Positions 9,127 through 17,269 of a stretch of 64,000 nt of DNA are shown piece after piece. This DNA is from Kineosporiaceae bacterium SCSIO 59966. GTDB taxonomy: Bacteria > Actinomycetota > Actinomycetes > Actinomycetales > SCSIO-59966. Under the pieces are notes generated by a model. It ran no database searches, was not told where the DNA came from, and saw nothing but the letters and a program-made list of their open reading frames with translations. Location of the stretch: contig CP052876.1 of NCBI GenBank assembly GCA_020881835.1, positions 434,001-498,000 on the forward strand, in the 5' to 3' direction. Position numbers and translations under genes: made by a program. Positions within the stretch are counted from its first letter, which is position 1, and every line of letters starts with the position of its first letter.

Positions 9127-9390
9127 GTGATCCTCGTGTCGAGGTTGAACGGGGCGCGGTTCGCGCTGAACCCGGACCTGATCGAACGCGCCGAAGCGAC
9201 CCCGGACACCGTCCTGACCCTGTCCGACGGGACCAAGCTCGTGATCGCGGAGTCGGTCCCGCAGCTCGTGGACCTGGTCCGCGACTTCCGGGCGTCGGTG
9301 CTGGCCCGGGCTCATCTGCTGGAGACGACCGGTGAGACGGCCGTGCCGTCGCCGTCGCTGCGGCTGCTGCCCGTCACGGACGAGGACTGA
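9127..9390 (+). CDS. flbD: FlbD-family small flagellar protein
   Basis: 87 residues from GTG 9127 (AGGGAGTGGAG upstream). It begins MILVSRLNGARFALNPDLIE and continues ATPDTVLTLSDGTKLVIAES. This is the FlbD family pattern (I-x-x-T-R-L-N-G-x-x-x-x-L-N-x-x-L-I-E followed by T-x-x-L-x-x-G). These short proteins are found beside motA or hook genes in Gram-positive flagellar operons. Their biochemical role is not well defined. The sequence from 8978 to 9126 before it shows no clear gene or strong terminator. An in-frame GTG at 9061 would add 22 Arg/Gly-rich residues and is not favoured. Confidence 0.85.
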   Translation: MILVSRLNGARFALNPDLIERAEATPDTVLTLSDGTKLVIAESVPQLVDLVRDFRASVLARAHLLETTGETAVPSPSLRLLPVTDED

Positions 9391-9392
9391 CG

Positions 9393-10184
9393 ATGGACCC
9401 GGCAACCATCATCGGCATCTCCGCCGCCTTCGGCGCAGTGCTGCTCTCGGTGTTCCTCGAGGGCAGCAGTCCGATGAGCATCATCCTGCTGCCACCGATG
9501 ATCCTCGTGTTCGGCGGAACCCTCGGCGTGGGCCTGGCCGGCGGCCTGACCCGGGACTTCGTCGGCTCCCTCAAGTCGCTCAAGCGAGCGTTCACGGCGA
9601 AGGCGCCCCGCCCGGAGCAGCCGGTCGCGCTGATGGTGGAGCTCGCCGAGCACGCGCGTCGCAACGGCCTGCTCGCCCTCGAGGAACGGGCCCAGCGGGT
9701 CGACGACCCGTTCCTGCGCCGCGGCCTGGAGCTCCTCGTCGACGGCACCGAGCCCGACGAGCTGCACGACATCCTCGACATCGAGGTCGCGGCGGTCCGC
9801 AACGCAGGCAAGACCGACGCGCAGCTGTACGCCGACATGGGCGGCTACGCGCCGACCATCGGCATCGTCGGCACCGTGATCGGACTCGTCCACGTCCTGG
9901 AGAACCTCAGCGAGCCGGAGAAGCTCGGCCACCTCATCGCCGGAGCCTTCGTCGCCACGCTGTGGGGTGTGATGAGCGCCAACCTCATCTGGCTGCCGAT
10001 CGCCAGCCGGCTCAGGCGGCTGACCGAGCTCGAGGTTCGGCAGATGGAGCTGACCGTCGCGGGAATCATGGCGATCCAGTCCGGAAGCAACCCTCGGCTC
10101 GTCGAGCGCCGCCTGCGGTCCTTCCTGCCGCCCGGCACCGTCAAGGAGGAGCAGGACCGCGCCCCGGCCGAGGAGGCGGCGTGA
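9393..10184 (+). CDS. motA: Flagellar motor stator protein MotA
   Basis: 263 residues, ATG two bases after the flbD stop. MotA with MotB forms the ion-driven stator that pushes FliG. Four hydrophobic segments are visible: about 3-22, 30-50 (MSIILLPPMILVFGGTLGVG), 150-172 (GGYAPTIGIVGTVIGLVHVL) and 182-205 (AGAFVATLWGVMSANLIWLP). The conserved proline of TM3 is in YAPTIGIVGTV. The cytoplasmic loop between TM2 and TM3 has the charged ARRNGLLALEER and RRGLELLVDG segments. The stop overlaps the motB start. Confidence 0.96.
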   Translation: MDPATIIGISAAFGAVLLSVFLEGSSPMSIILLPPMILVFGGTLGVGLAGGLTRDFVGSLKSLKRAFTAKAPRPEQPVALMVELAEHARRNGLLALEERAQRVDDPFLRRGLELLVDGTEPDELHDILDIEVAAVRNAGKTDAQLYADMGGYAPTIGIVGTVIGLVHVLENLSEPEKLGHLIAGAFVATLWGVMSANLIWLPIASRLRRLTELEVRQMELTVAGIMAIQSGSNPRLVERRLRSFLPPGTVKEEQDRAPAEEAA

Positions 10185-11074
10185 GCGCGCGCCGCCGCCA
10201 GGGGCCGGCCCACGAGGAGGAGGAGCACGGCAATCACGAGCGGTGGATGGTCACCTACGCCGACATGGTGACGCTGCTCATGGTGCTGTTCATCGTGCTG
10301 TTCTCGATGAGCCAGGTCGACCAGCGCAAGTACGAGCAGCTCAAAGCCGGTTTCGCCGAGCAGTTCGGCACCGGGCCCAGCCTGATGGACGGCGGGTCCG
10401 GCCTGCTGACCACAGGCGCGTCCGTCGGCGACGCGCCGCTGCAACCCGGCGTCGACGAGTACAGCCCGGAGAACCTGCAGGAGACCGTGCGGCAGGCGCT
10501 CGCCGCCCCAGCCGTGCGGCCCGGCGACGTCGAGGAGACCGACCCGGGCACAGCGGACGGCGCCGACACGTCCGCGGACGGCGCCAGCCTCGAGATGGCC
10601 TCCCTGGAGAGGGTCCGCCAGCAGATCCAGCAGGCACTGGACGCCCGAGGAATGGGCGACGCCGTCAGCTTCCGGTACGACGAGCGGGGACTCGTGGTCA
10701 CCATCGTCACCGACGAGGTGCTCTTCATGCCGGGGGAGGCCGACCTGCAGAGTCACGGTCGGGAGGTGCTGGACGCCATCGGCCCCGCCCTGGCCCCGTT
10801 GCCGAACGCCGTCACCGTCGACGGGCACACCGACAACGTGCCGATCTCCACGGCGCCGTTCCCGTCCAACTGGGAGCTGTCCACCGCTCGCGCCACCACG
10901 GTGCTGCGGTACCTCCTCGACCGGCACGGGCTCGACCCGGCCCGTGCCTCCGCCAGCGGCTACGCCGACCAACGGCCGCTCGCGCCCAACGACAGCCCGT
11001 CGAACCGACAGGTCAACCGCCGGGTGGAGGTCGTCGTCCTCGCTCTTGCTCCGCTGGCCCTTGGCGAGCCCTGA
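10181..11074 (+). CDS. motB: Flagellar motor stator protein MotB
   Basis: 297 residues from GTG 10181, overlapping the motA stop (GTGA). One N-terminal membrane helix (about 23-44, WMVTYADMVTLLMVLFIVLF) carries the ion-binding aspartate, here Asp28. The central part is an acidic Ala/Asp linker. The C-terminal OmpA-like peptidoglycan-binding domain reads TVDGHTDNVPISTAPFPSNW and SNRQVNRRVEVVVL. The stop codon lies inside the first copy of a 14-base tandem repeat. Confidence 0.96.
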   Translation: MSARRRQGPAHEEEEHGNHERWMVTYADMVTLLMVLFIVLFSMSQVDQRKYEQLKAGFAEQFGTGPSLMDGGSGLLTTGASVGDAPLQPGVDEYSPENLQETVRQALAAPAVRPGDVEETDPGTADGADTSADGASLEMASLERVRQQIQQALDARGMGDAVSFRYDERGLVVTIVTDEVLFMPGEADLQSHGREVLDAIGPALAPLPNAVTVDGHTDNVPISTAPFPSNWELSTARATTVLRYLLDRHGLDPARASASGYADQRPLAPNDSPSNRQVNRRVEVVVLALAPLALGEP

Positions 11075-11120
11075 CCCCCGAGCCCTGACGCCCGAGCCCT
11101 GACGCCCGAGCCCTGACGCC
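11065..11120 (+). repeat. 14-bp tandem repeat, four copies, spanning the motB stop codon
   Basis: The unit CGAGCCCTGACGCC occurs at 11065-11078 (one mismatch, CCC for CGC), 11079-11092, 11093-11106 and 11107-11120. The motB stop TGA (11072-11074) is inside copy 1, so each later copy is an untranslated echo of the gene end. It fills most of the 73-base gap before fliL. Confidence 0.95.
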
Positions 11121-11147
11121 CAGCCCGCGCCGTCCCAGGAGACCCAC

Positions 11148-11618
11148 ATGAGCACACCTACCGCCACCGCCCCCGACGAGGAGACGGGCGCCGTCACCAC
11201 ACCGAACCGCCGCCGCCGCCTCGTCGTCGTCGGCGGGATCGTCCTCGTCGTCGTCCTCGCCGCCGCCTGGTGGTTCCTGCTGCGGCCCTCCGACGAGGCC
11301 CACGCCGAGGAGGCACCGCAGCCGGGTGCCGTCACCACCCTGGAGCCGATCACGCTGAACCTCGCCGACGGACGGCTGCTCAAGGTGGGGCTGGCCCTGC
11401 AGCTGCCCCTCAGCGAGGGCGGTGACGAAGCAGAGGCGGAGGTCAACGGCGCGGTAGCCCTCGACCAGGCGATCACGTACTTCTCCGGCAAGACCTACGA
11501 CGAGCTCATCGGCACCGACGGCCGGCAGGCCGCGAAGGCGGAGCTGTCGGCTCAGGTCGCCGAGCGGTACCACGGCGAGGTCCTCGAGGTGTACTTCACC
11601 CAGTTCCTCATGCAGTAG
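11148..11618 (+). CDS. fliL: Flagellar basal body-associated protein FliL
   Basis: 156 residues, ATG at 11148 with AGGAGA upstream. FliL is a single-pass membrane protein that surrounds the stator and rotor and supports torque. A cytoplasmic Arg patch (NRRRR) precedes a membrane helix at about 24-45 (LVVVGGIVLVVVLAAAWWFL). The periplasmic domain has LEPITLNLADGRLLKVGLAL, typical of FliL, and ends VYFTQFLMQ. The stop is within an 18-base repeat. Confidence 0.93.
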   Translation: MSTPTATAPDEETGAVTTPNRRRRLVVVGGIVLVVVLAAAWWFLLRPSDEAHAEEAPQPGAVTTLEPITLNLADGRLLKVGLALQLPLSEGGDEAEAEVNGAVALDQAITYFSGKTYDELIGTDGRQAAKAELSAQVAERYHGEVLEVYFTQFLMQ

Positions 11619-11656
11619 CGGTTCCTCATGCAGTAGCGGTTCCTCATGCAGTAGCG
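11603..11656 (+). repeat. 18-bp perfect tandem repeat, three copies, spanning the fliL stop codon
   Basis: GTTCCTCATGCAGTAGCG is present at 11603-11620, 11621-11638 and 11639-11656 without mismatch. Copy 1 codes for the last residues of FliL (FLMQ) and its TAG stop; copies 2 and 3 repeat the same gene end downstream. The rest of the gap to fliM (11657-11738) shows no clear gene. Confidence 0.96.
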
Positions 11657-11738
11657 GCACGTCCCTCGCGCAGGAGCGGCAAAAAGGGGGACGAGGCAGA
11701 CCTCAAGTCGGGGGGCCCCTGGTGCCGAAGAAGCCATC

Positions 11739-12818
11739 GTGCCCACGTCGGAGAACACCGCGAAGGAGCCGGGGACCGGGTTACCTCGCAGTGAGATGCC
11801 ACTGGCCGAGATCGAGGGCCTGATCGCACAGGTGGAGGGGACCGCCGACGGCGACCGTCTCGAGCATGAGCCCGGGGCGGAGCGCGAGCAGGCCTCTGCG
11901 GCCTCTCGCCGCTCCGGCGGTCTCCAGGCCTTCGACTTCCGTCGCCCGCGGACCCTGAGCCGTGACCAGGTTCGCGCCTTGCACATCGTGGGGGAGACGT
12001 TCGCCCGCCAGTTCACCACGGTGCTGTCGATCTCCCTGCGGTCGGTCAGCCACGTCGGTCTCGGGCAGATCGAGCACATGGCGTACGAGGAGTACGTCCG
12101 GTCCTCACCCAACCCCACCCTGCTCACCCTCGTCGATCTCGAGCCGCTGCCGGGCACCGCACTGCTCCAGCTGCCGTCGGAGGTCACGATGGCGATCGTC
12201 GACCGGATGCTGGGCGGCACCGGCGACGGCAAGCAGCCCCAACGGGCACTGACCGACATCGAGGTCCCCCTCGTGCGCGAGGTGCTGGACCGGGTGGTGC
12301 ACGAGATCGGCTACGCCTTCGAGTCCCTCAGCCACGTGCGTCCCAAAGTCACCCAGCTGGAGTCCAACCCGCACTTCGCCCAGGTGGCCGCGCCCACCGA
12401 CATGATGGTCGTGCTCTCCTTGCAGATCCGGATCGGCGCGGTCGCCGGCCGCGCCAGCCTCGCCCTGCCGCACGCAGCCGTCCAGCCGGCGCTGGAGAAC
12501 GTCACGAGCCAGTCGCTGTTCTCCGACCGCAGCGGCGTCGACCCGCAGCAGGCGGCGGCCGCCCTGGCCGAGCAGATGCGCTCGGCGCTGGTGGACGTCG
12601 CCGTCCGCTTCGACCCGGTCGTGCTCACCTCCGCCCAGATCGTCGACCTGCAGGTCGGGGACGTCGTCCCGCTTCGGCACCCGGTCTCCGCACCGCTCTC
12701 GGTCACCGCCGAGGGCACCCACGTCGCCTACGCAGTCTCCGGCGGCAAGGGCCGCCGCCTCGCCGCCATGATCGTCGACTCCGGGGCCCAGCCCGGCGCC
12801 GGGAAGGACAACCGATGA
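11739..12818 (+). CDS. fliM: Flagellar motor switch protein FliM
   Basis: 359 residues, GTG 11739. FliM is the middle C-ring protein and receives CheY-P. After a long Ser/Glu-rich N-terminal part, the CheC-like core starts near residue 70 ([20 protein letters not shown]). It includes the FliM signature [18 protein letters not shown] (about 152-169). The C-terminal SpoA domain is at about 280-345 ([20 protein letters not shown]). The short EIDALL-type CheY-binding motif is replaced by [14 protein letters not shown] near residue 21, which is similar in character. It overlaps fliN by 4 bases. Confidence 0.96.
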   Translation: MPTSENTAKEPGTGLPRSEMPLAEIEGLIAQVEGTADGDRLEHEPGAEREQASAASRRSGGLQAFDFRRPRTLSRDQVRALHIVGETFARQFTTVLSISLRSVSHVGLGQIEHMAYEEYVRSSPNPTLLTLVDLEPLPGTALLQLPSEVTMAIVDRMLGGTGDGKQPQRALTDIEVPLVREVLDRVVHEIGYAFESLSHVRPKVTQLESNPHFAQVAAPTDMMVVLSLQIRIGAVAGRASLALPHAAVQPALENVTSQSLFSDRSGVDPQQAAAALAEQMRSALVDVAVRFDPVVLTSAQIVDLQVGDVVPLRHPVSAPLSVTAEGTHVAYAVSGGKGRRLAAMIVDSGAQPGAGKDNR

Positions 12819-13663
12819 CCGACACCCCGACCACGTCCGAGAGCACCCGCGACGCCGTCGTCGCCTGCGCCACGGCGGTGGCCCGCGGCCTGTCAGCGGC
12901 CGGCGACCTGGCGGTCGACAACCCGCTGAGCGCGGCGCTGCCGGACGAGCGGTTCCACCCCGGACCGGACGCCCGTGCCGTCGTCGCCACCCTCGAGGGT
13001 GGCCTGCGGGGGAGCCTCGTGCTGCTCCTGGCCGCCGACCTCGCTGACGGCCTGGAGAACGGGCCGGTGGGCCGACAGGACCTGGCAGGGGCGCTCGAGC
13101 CGCTGCTCGCCGACGTCCGGGACGCCCTGGAGCTGCTCGCCGGCCGCGGCGTGCAGCTGCAGGCCGCCCGCGAGGTCGACCTGGCGATCGCCCTCAGCGA
13201 GCGGGCGGCCGGTGCCAGCTTCGCTGCCGCCGGGCTCGTCGCCGACGGCGCACCGGTCGCCACCGTCGCCCTGCTGCTGACCGGCGTCGAGGCCGGGGAG
13301 CAGACGGACGACGGACCGGTCCCCGCCCAGCGCGCCGAGTCGGCGACCGGCGCCAGCAGCGGGTCGTTCCAGCCGTTCGTCGCCTCCCGGCGCCCTCCCG
13401 CCCGGGACCGCTCGCTGGACCTGCTGCACGACGTCCCGATGGGTGTCACCGCCGAGCTCGGCCGGACCCGGATGACGGTGCGCGACCTGCTCGCCCTGAC
13501 CCCCGGGTCCGTCGTCGAGCTGGACCGTGCTGCGGGCAGCCCGGTCGACGTCCTCGTCAACGGCACCCTCATCGCCCGCGGCGAGGTCGTGGTGATCGAC
13601 GAGGAGTTCGGCATCCGAATCGTGGAGATCGTCGGGGCGTCCGGCGACTCCGCCCGTCGCTGA
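12815..13663 (+). CDS. fliN: Flagellar motor switch protein FliN with a long N-terminal CheC-like region
   Basis: 282 residues, ATG overlapping the fliM stop. The last about 75 residues are a FliN/SpoA domain ([20 protein letters not shown], then [33 protein letters not shown]). The first about 180 residues form an Ala-rich region with [20 protein letters not shown], resembling the CheC/FliY middle domain but without a clear intact phosphatase motif. Such FliY-like length is common in Gram-positive flagella. It completes the C-ring with FliG and FliM. Confidence 0.92.
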   Translation: MTDTPTTSESTRDAVVACATAVARGLSAAGDLAVDNPLSAALPDERFHPGPDARAVVATLEGGLRGSLVLLLAADLADGLENGPVGRQDLAGALEPLLADVRDALELLAGRGVQLQAAREVDLAIALSERAAGASFAAAGLVADGAPVATVALLLTGVEAGEQTDDGPVPAQRAESATGASSGSFQPFVASRRPPARDRSLDLLHDVPMGVTAELGRTRMTVRDLLALTPGSVVELDRAAGSPVDVLVNGTLIARGEVVVIDEEFGIRIVEIVGASGDSARR

Positions 13664-13672
13664 GGGGCGGTA

Positions 13673-14059
13673 GTGGACGACGTCTCGTCCGTGGGAACGG
13701 TGCTGCGTGCCGTCCTGTCCTTCGCGGCCGTGCTGGGGCTGCTGCTCGTCGCGGCCCGGTTGCTGCGCCGGTTCTCGGGCGGGCCCGCCGCCCGCCCCGG
13801 CTCCCAGCGCGCGGTGCAGGTGCTGGACCGCTACGGCGTCGGCCGTAACGCCTCCGTCGTGGTGGTGCGCGTGGCCGACGTCCCGCTCGTCCTCGGGGTC
13901 ACCGACACCCAGGTGAACCTGCTGGCCGAGCTGGACGCTGAGCGGCTCGCCGCGTACCTCGCGACGCCGGACGACCCCGGCCCCGGTGGCCCGAGGGCAC
14001 AGCTGGACGTGCGCAGTGCGGTGCAGTCGCTGCGCGACCGGACCGTGCGACGCGGATGA
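13673..14059 (+). CDS. fliO: Flagellar biosynthetic protein FliO
   Basis: 128 residues, GTG 13673. One N-terminal membrane helix (about 10-30, LRAVLSFAAVLGLLLVAARL) is followed by a small domain with VQVLDRYGVGRNASVVVVRV and ADVPLVLGVTD, the usual FliO pattern. FliO helps FliP assemble in the export gate. Its gene precedes fliP with a 4-base overlap, the standard fliOPQR order. Confidence 0.88.
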   Translation: MDDVSSVGTVLRAVLSFAAVLGLLLVAARLLRRFSGGPAARPGSQRAVQVLDRYGVGRNASVVVVRVADVPLVLGVTDTQVNLLAELDAERLAAYLATPDDPGPGGPRAQLDVRSAVQSLRDRTVRRG

Positions 14060-14829
14060 GCGGCGTTCACCGCGCCGCCCTGGTGCTGCTGAGCCTCCTG
14101 GCCCTCGGTGCGGCCGTGCTGGTCGGCGCCGACCCCGCCGCCGCTGCCGTCGCCCCGGAGGAGCCGGCCGTCACGATCGAGCTGGACGGTGACCCGGACG
14201 CCGTCCCCAGCCAGGCCATCATCGTCATCCTCGGCCTCACCCTGCTCTCCCTGGCGCCGGCCCTGCTGGTTCTCATGACCAGCTTCACCAGGATCGCGAT
14301 CGTGCTGTCGCTGACCCGCAACGCCCTCGGGCTGCAGGCGATCCCGCCGAACCCGGTGATCGTCGGGCTGGCGCTGTTCCTCAGTCTCTTCGTGATGTCA
14401 CCGGTGCTGTCGGAGGTCTGGTCGGAGGGGCTGTCGCCGTTCCTCGACGGGCTCAAGGACCAGGAGACCGCCTACGCCGACGGCATCGCCCCGCTACGGG
14501 ACTTCATGCTCGCCCACGTCGGCCGCGACGAGCTCGCCCTGTTCATGGACGCCAGCGGGGCGGAGCGTCCGGACACCCCGCAGGACGTGTCGATGGCCAC
14601 CCTCGTCCCGGCCTTCGTCATCTCCGAGCTGAAGACCGCCTTCATCATCGGCTTCATCATCTTCATCCCGTTCCTCGTCATCGACATCGTCGTCAGCTCC
14701 ACGCTGATGTCGATGGGGATGATGATGCTGCCGCCGGTGCTGATCTCCCTCCCGTTCAAGATCCTGCTGTTCGTCCTGGTGGACGGCTGGTCGCTGATCG
14801 CCCAGTCGCTGCTGAACAGCTATGCCTGA
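14056..14829 (+). CDS. fliP: Flagellar export gate protein FliP
   Basis: 257 residues, ATG 14056. A cleavable signal peptide (about 1-31, ending ADPAAAA) precedes the gate protein. Signatures include LVLMTSFTRIAIVLSLTRNA and ALGLQAIPPNPVIVGLALFL. The later part reads LVPAFVISELKTAFIIGFII, then PFLVIDIVVSS and LMSMGMMMLPPVLISLPFKI. FliP, FliQ and FliR form the helical export channel in the MS-ring. It is followed after 24 bases by fliQ. Confidence 0.97.
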   Translation: MSGVHRAALVLLSLLALGAAVLVGADPAAAAVAPEEPAVTIELDGDPDAVPSQAIIVILGLTLLSLAPALLVLMTSFTRIAIVLSLTRNALGLQAIPPNPVIVGLALFLSLFVMSPVLSEVWSEGLSPFLDGLKDQETAYADGIAPLRDFMLAHVGRDELALFMDASGAERPDTPQDVSMATLVPAFVISELKTAFIIGFIIFIPFLVIDIVVSSTLMSMGMMMLPPVLISLPFKILLFVLVDGWSLIAQSLLNSYA

Positions 14830-14853
14830 CCGCCAACCACCTCAGGGACCGCC

Positions 14854-15126
14854 ATGACCGACACCGCTGTCATCGAGATCGCCATGCAGGCGGTCATCGT
14901 CGCCGGAAAGATCGCCGGACCGATCCTGCTGGTCACCCTCGCGCTGGGCCTGCTCGTCTCGCTGTTCCAGTCGGTCACCCAGGTGCAGGAGTTCACCCTC
15001 AGCTTCGTGCCGAAGGTGCTGGGCGTGGCCGCAGTGCTGCTCCTCGGCGGCAACTGGATGCTGCACGAGATGGTGAACTTCACCCAGGGGCTCTTCGACG
15101 CCATCCCTGGTCTGATCGACGGCTGA
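14854..15126 (+). CDS. fliQ: Flagellar export gate protein FliQ
   Basis: 90 residues, ATG 14854. Two hydrophobic helices (about 15-38 and 52-75) are separated by LVSLFQSVTQVQEFTLSFVP, the hallmark of FliQ, followed by KVLGVAAVLLLGGNWML. The stop overlaps the fliR ATG by one base (TGATG), giving tight coupling within fliPQR. Confidence 0.96.
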   Translation: MTDTAVIEIAMQAVIVAGKIAGPILLVTLALGLLVSLFQSVTQVQEFTLSFVPKVLGVAAVLLLGGNWMLHEMVNFTQGLFDAIPGLIDG

Positions 15127-15923
15127 TGGTCGTCGAGGCCTCGGCGGCGCTGCTGACGAGCTTTCTGCTCGCGCTGCTGCGGACGTCGGCGTGGTTGGTC
15201 CTCGTGCCACCGTTCAACGGCCGGACGATCCCGGTCCAGGTCAAGGTCGCCGTTGCACTCGCCCTGGCGATCCCGGTGGCACCCCAGCTCGTCGACCAGG
15301 TGCCACCGCCGGAGGTGTCGGCTCTGATCGGCGCGACCCTGCTCCAGGTGCTGATGGGACTTGCGCTCGGCTTCGTCACCCTCCTGGTCTTCAGCGCCGT
15401 GCAGGCCGCCGGCGAGCTCATCGACATGCAGGTCGGGTTCAGCCTGGGCGCGATGGTCGACCCGTTGTCGGGGGTCAACCAGGCCGTGTTCGGCCGCCTC
15501 TACCAGCTGCTGGCCCTGACGCTGCTGTTCGTCATCGACGGGCACCTGCTGCTCGTGCGGGGGCTGCTCGCGTCCTTCGAGATCACTCCGTCGTGGCCGG
15601 GGGACTGGGCGCTGCTCGCCGAGCGGCTCGTGCACGACCTCGGCGCCTTCTTCGTGGCCGCCGTCCAGATCGCCCTGCCGCTGATCGCCGCGCTCTTTCT
15701 CGCCGAGGTGGTGCTCGGCCTGCTGAGCCGGGCCGCCCCGCGGATGGAGGTCTTCATCCTCGGCTTCCCGCTCAAGATCGCGCTGGCGCTGGTGCTCGTC
15801 GGTCTCACGATCCCGTTGCTGCCGGGCGCCGTGGACGCCGTGACGAACGACGCGGCCCGCGAGCACGCCCGGCTGTTCGGCGTGTTCGACGGCGGCCAGC
15901 CGACGGACGGGGGCGCGCCGTGA
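15126..15923 (+). CDS. fliR: Flagellar export gate protein FliR
   Basis: 265 residues with six likely membrane segments. Family features include RTSAWLVLVPPFNGRTIPVQ near residue 20, a central AGELIDMQVGFSLGAMVDP, and a C-terminal FLAEVVLGLLSRAAPRMEVF followed by LGFPLKIALALVLVGLTIP. FliR completes the FliPQR export channel. The stop overlaps the flhB start by three bases (GTGA). Confidence 0.97.
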   Translation: MVVEASAALLTSFLLALLRTSAWLVLVPPFNGRTIPVQVKVAVALALAIPVAPQLVDQVPPPEVSALIGATLLQVLMGLALGFVTLLVFSAVQAAGELIDMQVGFSLGAMVDPLSGVNQAVFGRLYQLLALTLLFVIDGHLLLVRGLLASFEITPSWPGDWALLAERLVHDLGAFFVAAVQIALPLIAALFLAEVVLGLLSRAAPRMEVFILGFPLKIALALVLVGLTIPLLPGAVDAVTNDAAREHARLFGVFDGGQPTDGGAP

Positions 15924-17020
15924 GCGACAAGTCCGACAAGACCGAGAAGGCCACGCCGAAGAAGCTCAAGGACGCGCGCCGGAAGGGTCAGGTCGTGCAG
16001 ACCCCGGAGCTCGCGGCGTGGCTGAGCATCCTCGCGGTCACGCTGCTGCTGGAGCACACCGCCTCGTCCGTCGTCGGCAGCTTCCGGCAGACGGTCCGCG
16101 GGGTGGCCGACCTGGTGAGCGCCCCGGACATCGACGTCGCGCTGGGGCTGTTCGGCACCGCGATGCGTGACGGCCTGCTCGCCATCGCGCTCCTCGTCGG
16201 GGTGCTGGCTGTGATCGGCACCGTCGCCAGTCTCGCCCAGGTCGGCGTCGCGTTCACGCCGGCGGCGCTCAAGCCCCAGAAGAGCCGGGTGAGCCCGGTG
16301 CAAGGGATCAAGAGGCTCTTCGGCGCCAAGGGGCTCTGGGAGGCCGGGAAGTCGGTGCTCAAGCTCGCCGTCCTGGCCGCGGTGGGCTACCAGACGCTCG
16401 CCTCGGTCCTGCCCCGCCTGGTCGACATCGACGGGCTGAGTATCCAGGGCGGCGTGGCCCTCGCCGCAGACGCCACGGTGACGCTCATGCGCAACACCGC
16501 GATCGCCGGCCTCCTGCTGGCCGCCGTCGACTACGCCGTGCAGAAGCGGAACTTCGCCAAGGACATGCGGATGAGCATGCGGGACGTCAAGCAGGAGATG
16601 AAGCAGTCAGAGGGTGACCCGCACGTCCGAGGCGCGATCCGTCAGCGCCAGCTGCAGATGTCCCGCAACCGCATGATGGCCGACGTCGCCGGGGCGGACG
16701 TGGTCGTGGTGAACCCGACGCACGTCGCCGTGGCGCTGAAGTACCACCCGGAACGGGGAGCGCCACGTGTGGTGGCCAAGGGGTCCGGCGAGATCGCGGC
16801 CGCCATCCGCCGTCGCGCCCAGGAGCACCGGGTGCCGATAGTCCGCGACGTCCCGCTGGCGCGCTCACTGGCCGCCGGCTGCGAGGTGGGGGACGAGGTG
16901 CCACCGCAGCTGTACACCGCGGTGGCTCGCGTCCTCGCGTTCATCTACTCGCTGCGCCGCCGAGGGGCCTCCCCGGTCGGCACCCACGAGCTCACTGCCT
17001 ACGGGGCCGGGGCGCGCTAG
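15920..17020 (+). CDS. flhB: Flagellar export specificity protein FlhB
   Basis: 366 residues from GTG 15920. The N-terminal EKATPKKLKDARRKGQVVQT is diagnostic, and four membrane segments follow. The autocleavage motif NPTH is at residues 265-268 (VVVNPTHVAVALKY), so the switch from hook to filament export can operate together with FliK. The C-terminal domain includes VARSLAAGCEVGDEVP-like ARSLAAGCEVGDEVPPQLYT. In most actinobacterial clusters I would expect flhA next; here only 10 bases separate flhB from csrA. Confidence 0.97.
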   Translation: MSDKSDKTEKATPKKLKDARRKGQVVQTPELAAWLSILAVTLLLEHTASSVVGSFRQTVRGVADLVSAPDIDVALGLFGTAMRDGLLAIALLVGVLAVIGTVASLAQVGVAFTPAALKPQKSRVSPVQGIKRLFGAKGLWEAGKSVLKLAVLAAVGYQTLASVLPRLVDIDGLSIQGGVALAADATVTLMRNTAIAGLLLAAVDYAVQKRNFAKDMRMSMRDVKQEMKQSEGDPHVRGAIRQRQLQMSRNRMMADVAGADVVVVNPTHVAVALKYHPERGAPRVVAKGSGEIAAAIRRRAQEHRVPIVRDVPLARSLAAGCEVGDEVPPQLYTAVARVLAFIYSLRRRGASPVGTHELTAYGAGAR

Positions 17021-17023
17021 GGT
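17018..17023 (+). promoter_or_regulatory. Possible -10 element (TAGGGT) of a leaderless csrA transcript
   Basis: TAGGGT at 17018-17023 fits the actinobacterial TANNNT -10 consensus and ends 7 bases before the GTG of csrA, the spacing expected for a leaderless mRNA. ACTGCC lies 18 bases upstream as a weak -35. It overlaps the flhB stop codon. csrA could equally be read from the flagellar mRNA. Confidence 0.35.
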
Positions 17024-17030
17024 CGGGCGT

Positions 17031-17264
17031 GTGCTCGTACTGACCCGCCGGCTCCACGAGAGCATCGTGATCGGGGCCGACGTCGTCGTCACGGTCCTGG
17101 AGGTGCGTGGCGACCAGGTCCGGCTAGGAGTGCGAGCGCCTCGTGACGTCACCGTCCACCGGGAGGAAGTGCACGCCGAGGTGGAGGCGGCCAACCAGGA
17201 GGCGGCGTCCTCCGCCTCCCGGCTGGAGCGGCTTGCCGAGTCGCTGCGACCGCCCAGTACCTGA
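17031..17264 (+). CDS. csrA: Carbon storage regulator CsrA
   Basis: 77 residues, GTG 17031. CsrA is an RNA-binding translational repressor; in Gram-positive flagellar systems it controls flagellin translation and is antagonised by FliW. The sequence MLVLTRRLHESIVIGADVVV and RLGVRAPRDVTVHREEV carry the conserved RNA-contact residues (LTR near the start, V-R-L-G-V and HREE). There is no clear Shine-Dalgarno site before it, and it stands only 10 bases after flhB. No fliW is visible in this window. Its 3' end converges on the LCP gene with a 5-base gap. Confidence 0.95.
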   Translation: MLVLTRRLHESIVIGADVVVTVLEVRGDQVRLGVRAPRDVTVHREEVHAEVEAANQEAASSASRLERLAESLRPPST

Positions 17265-17269
17265 GCGCG

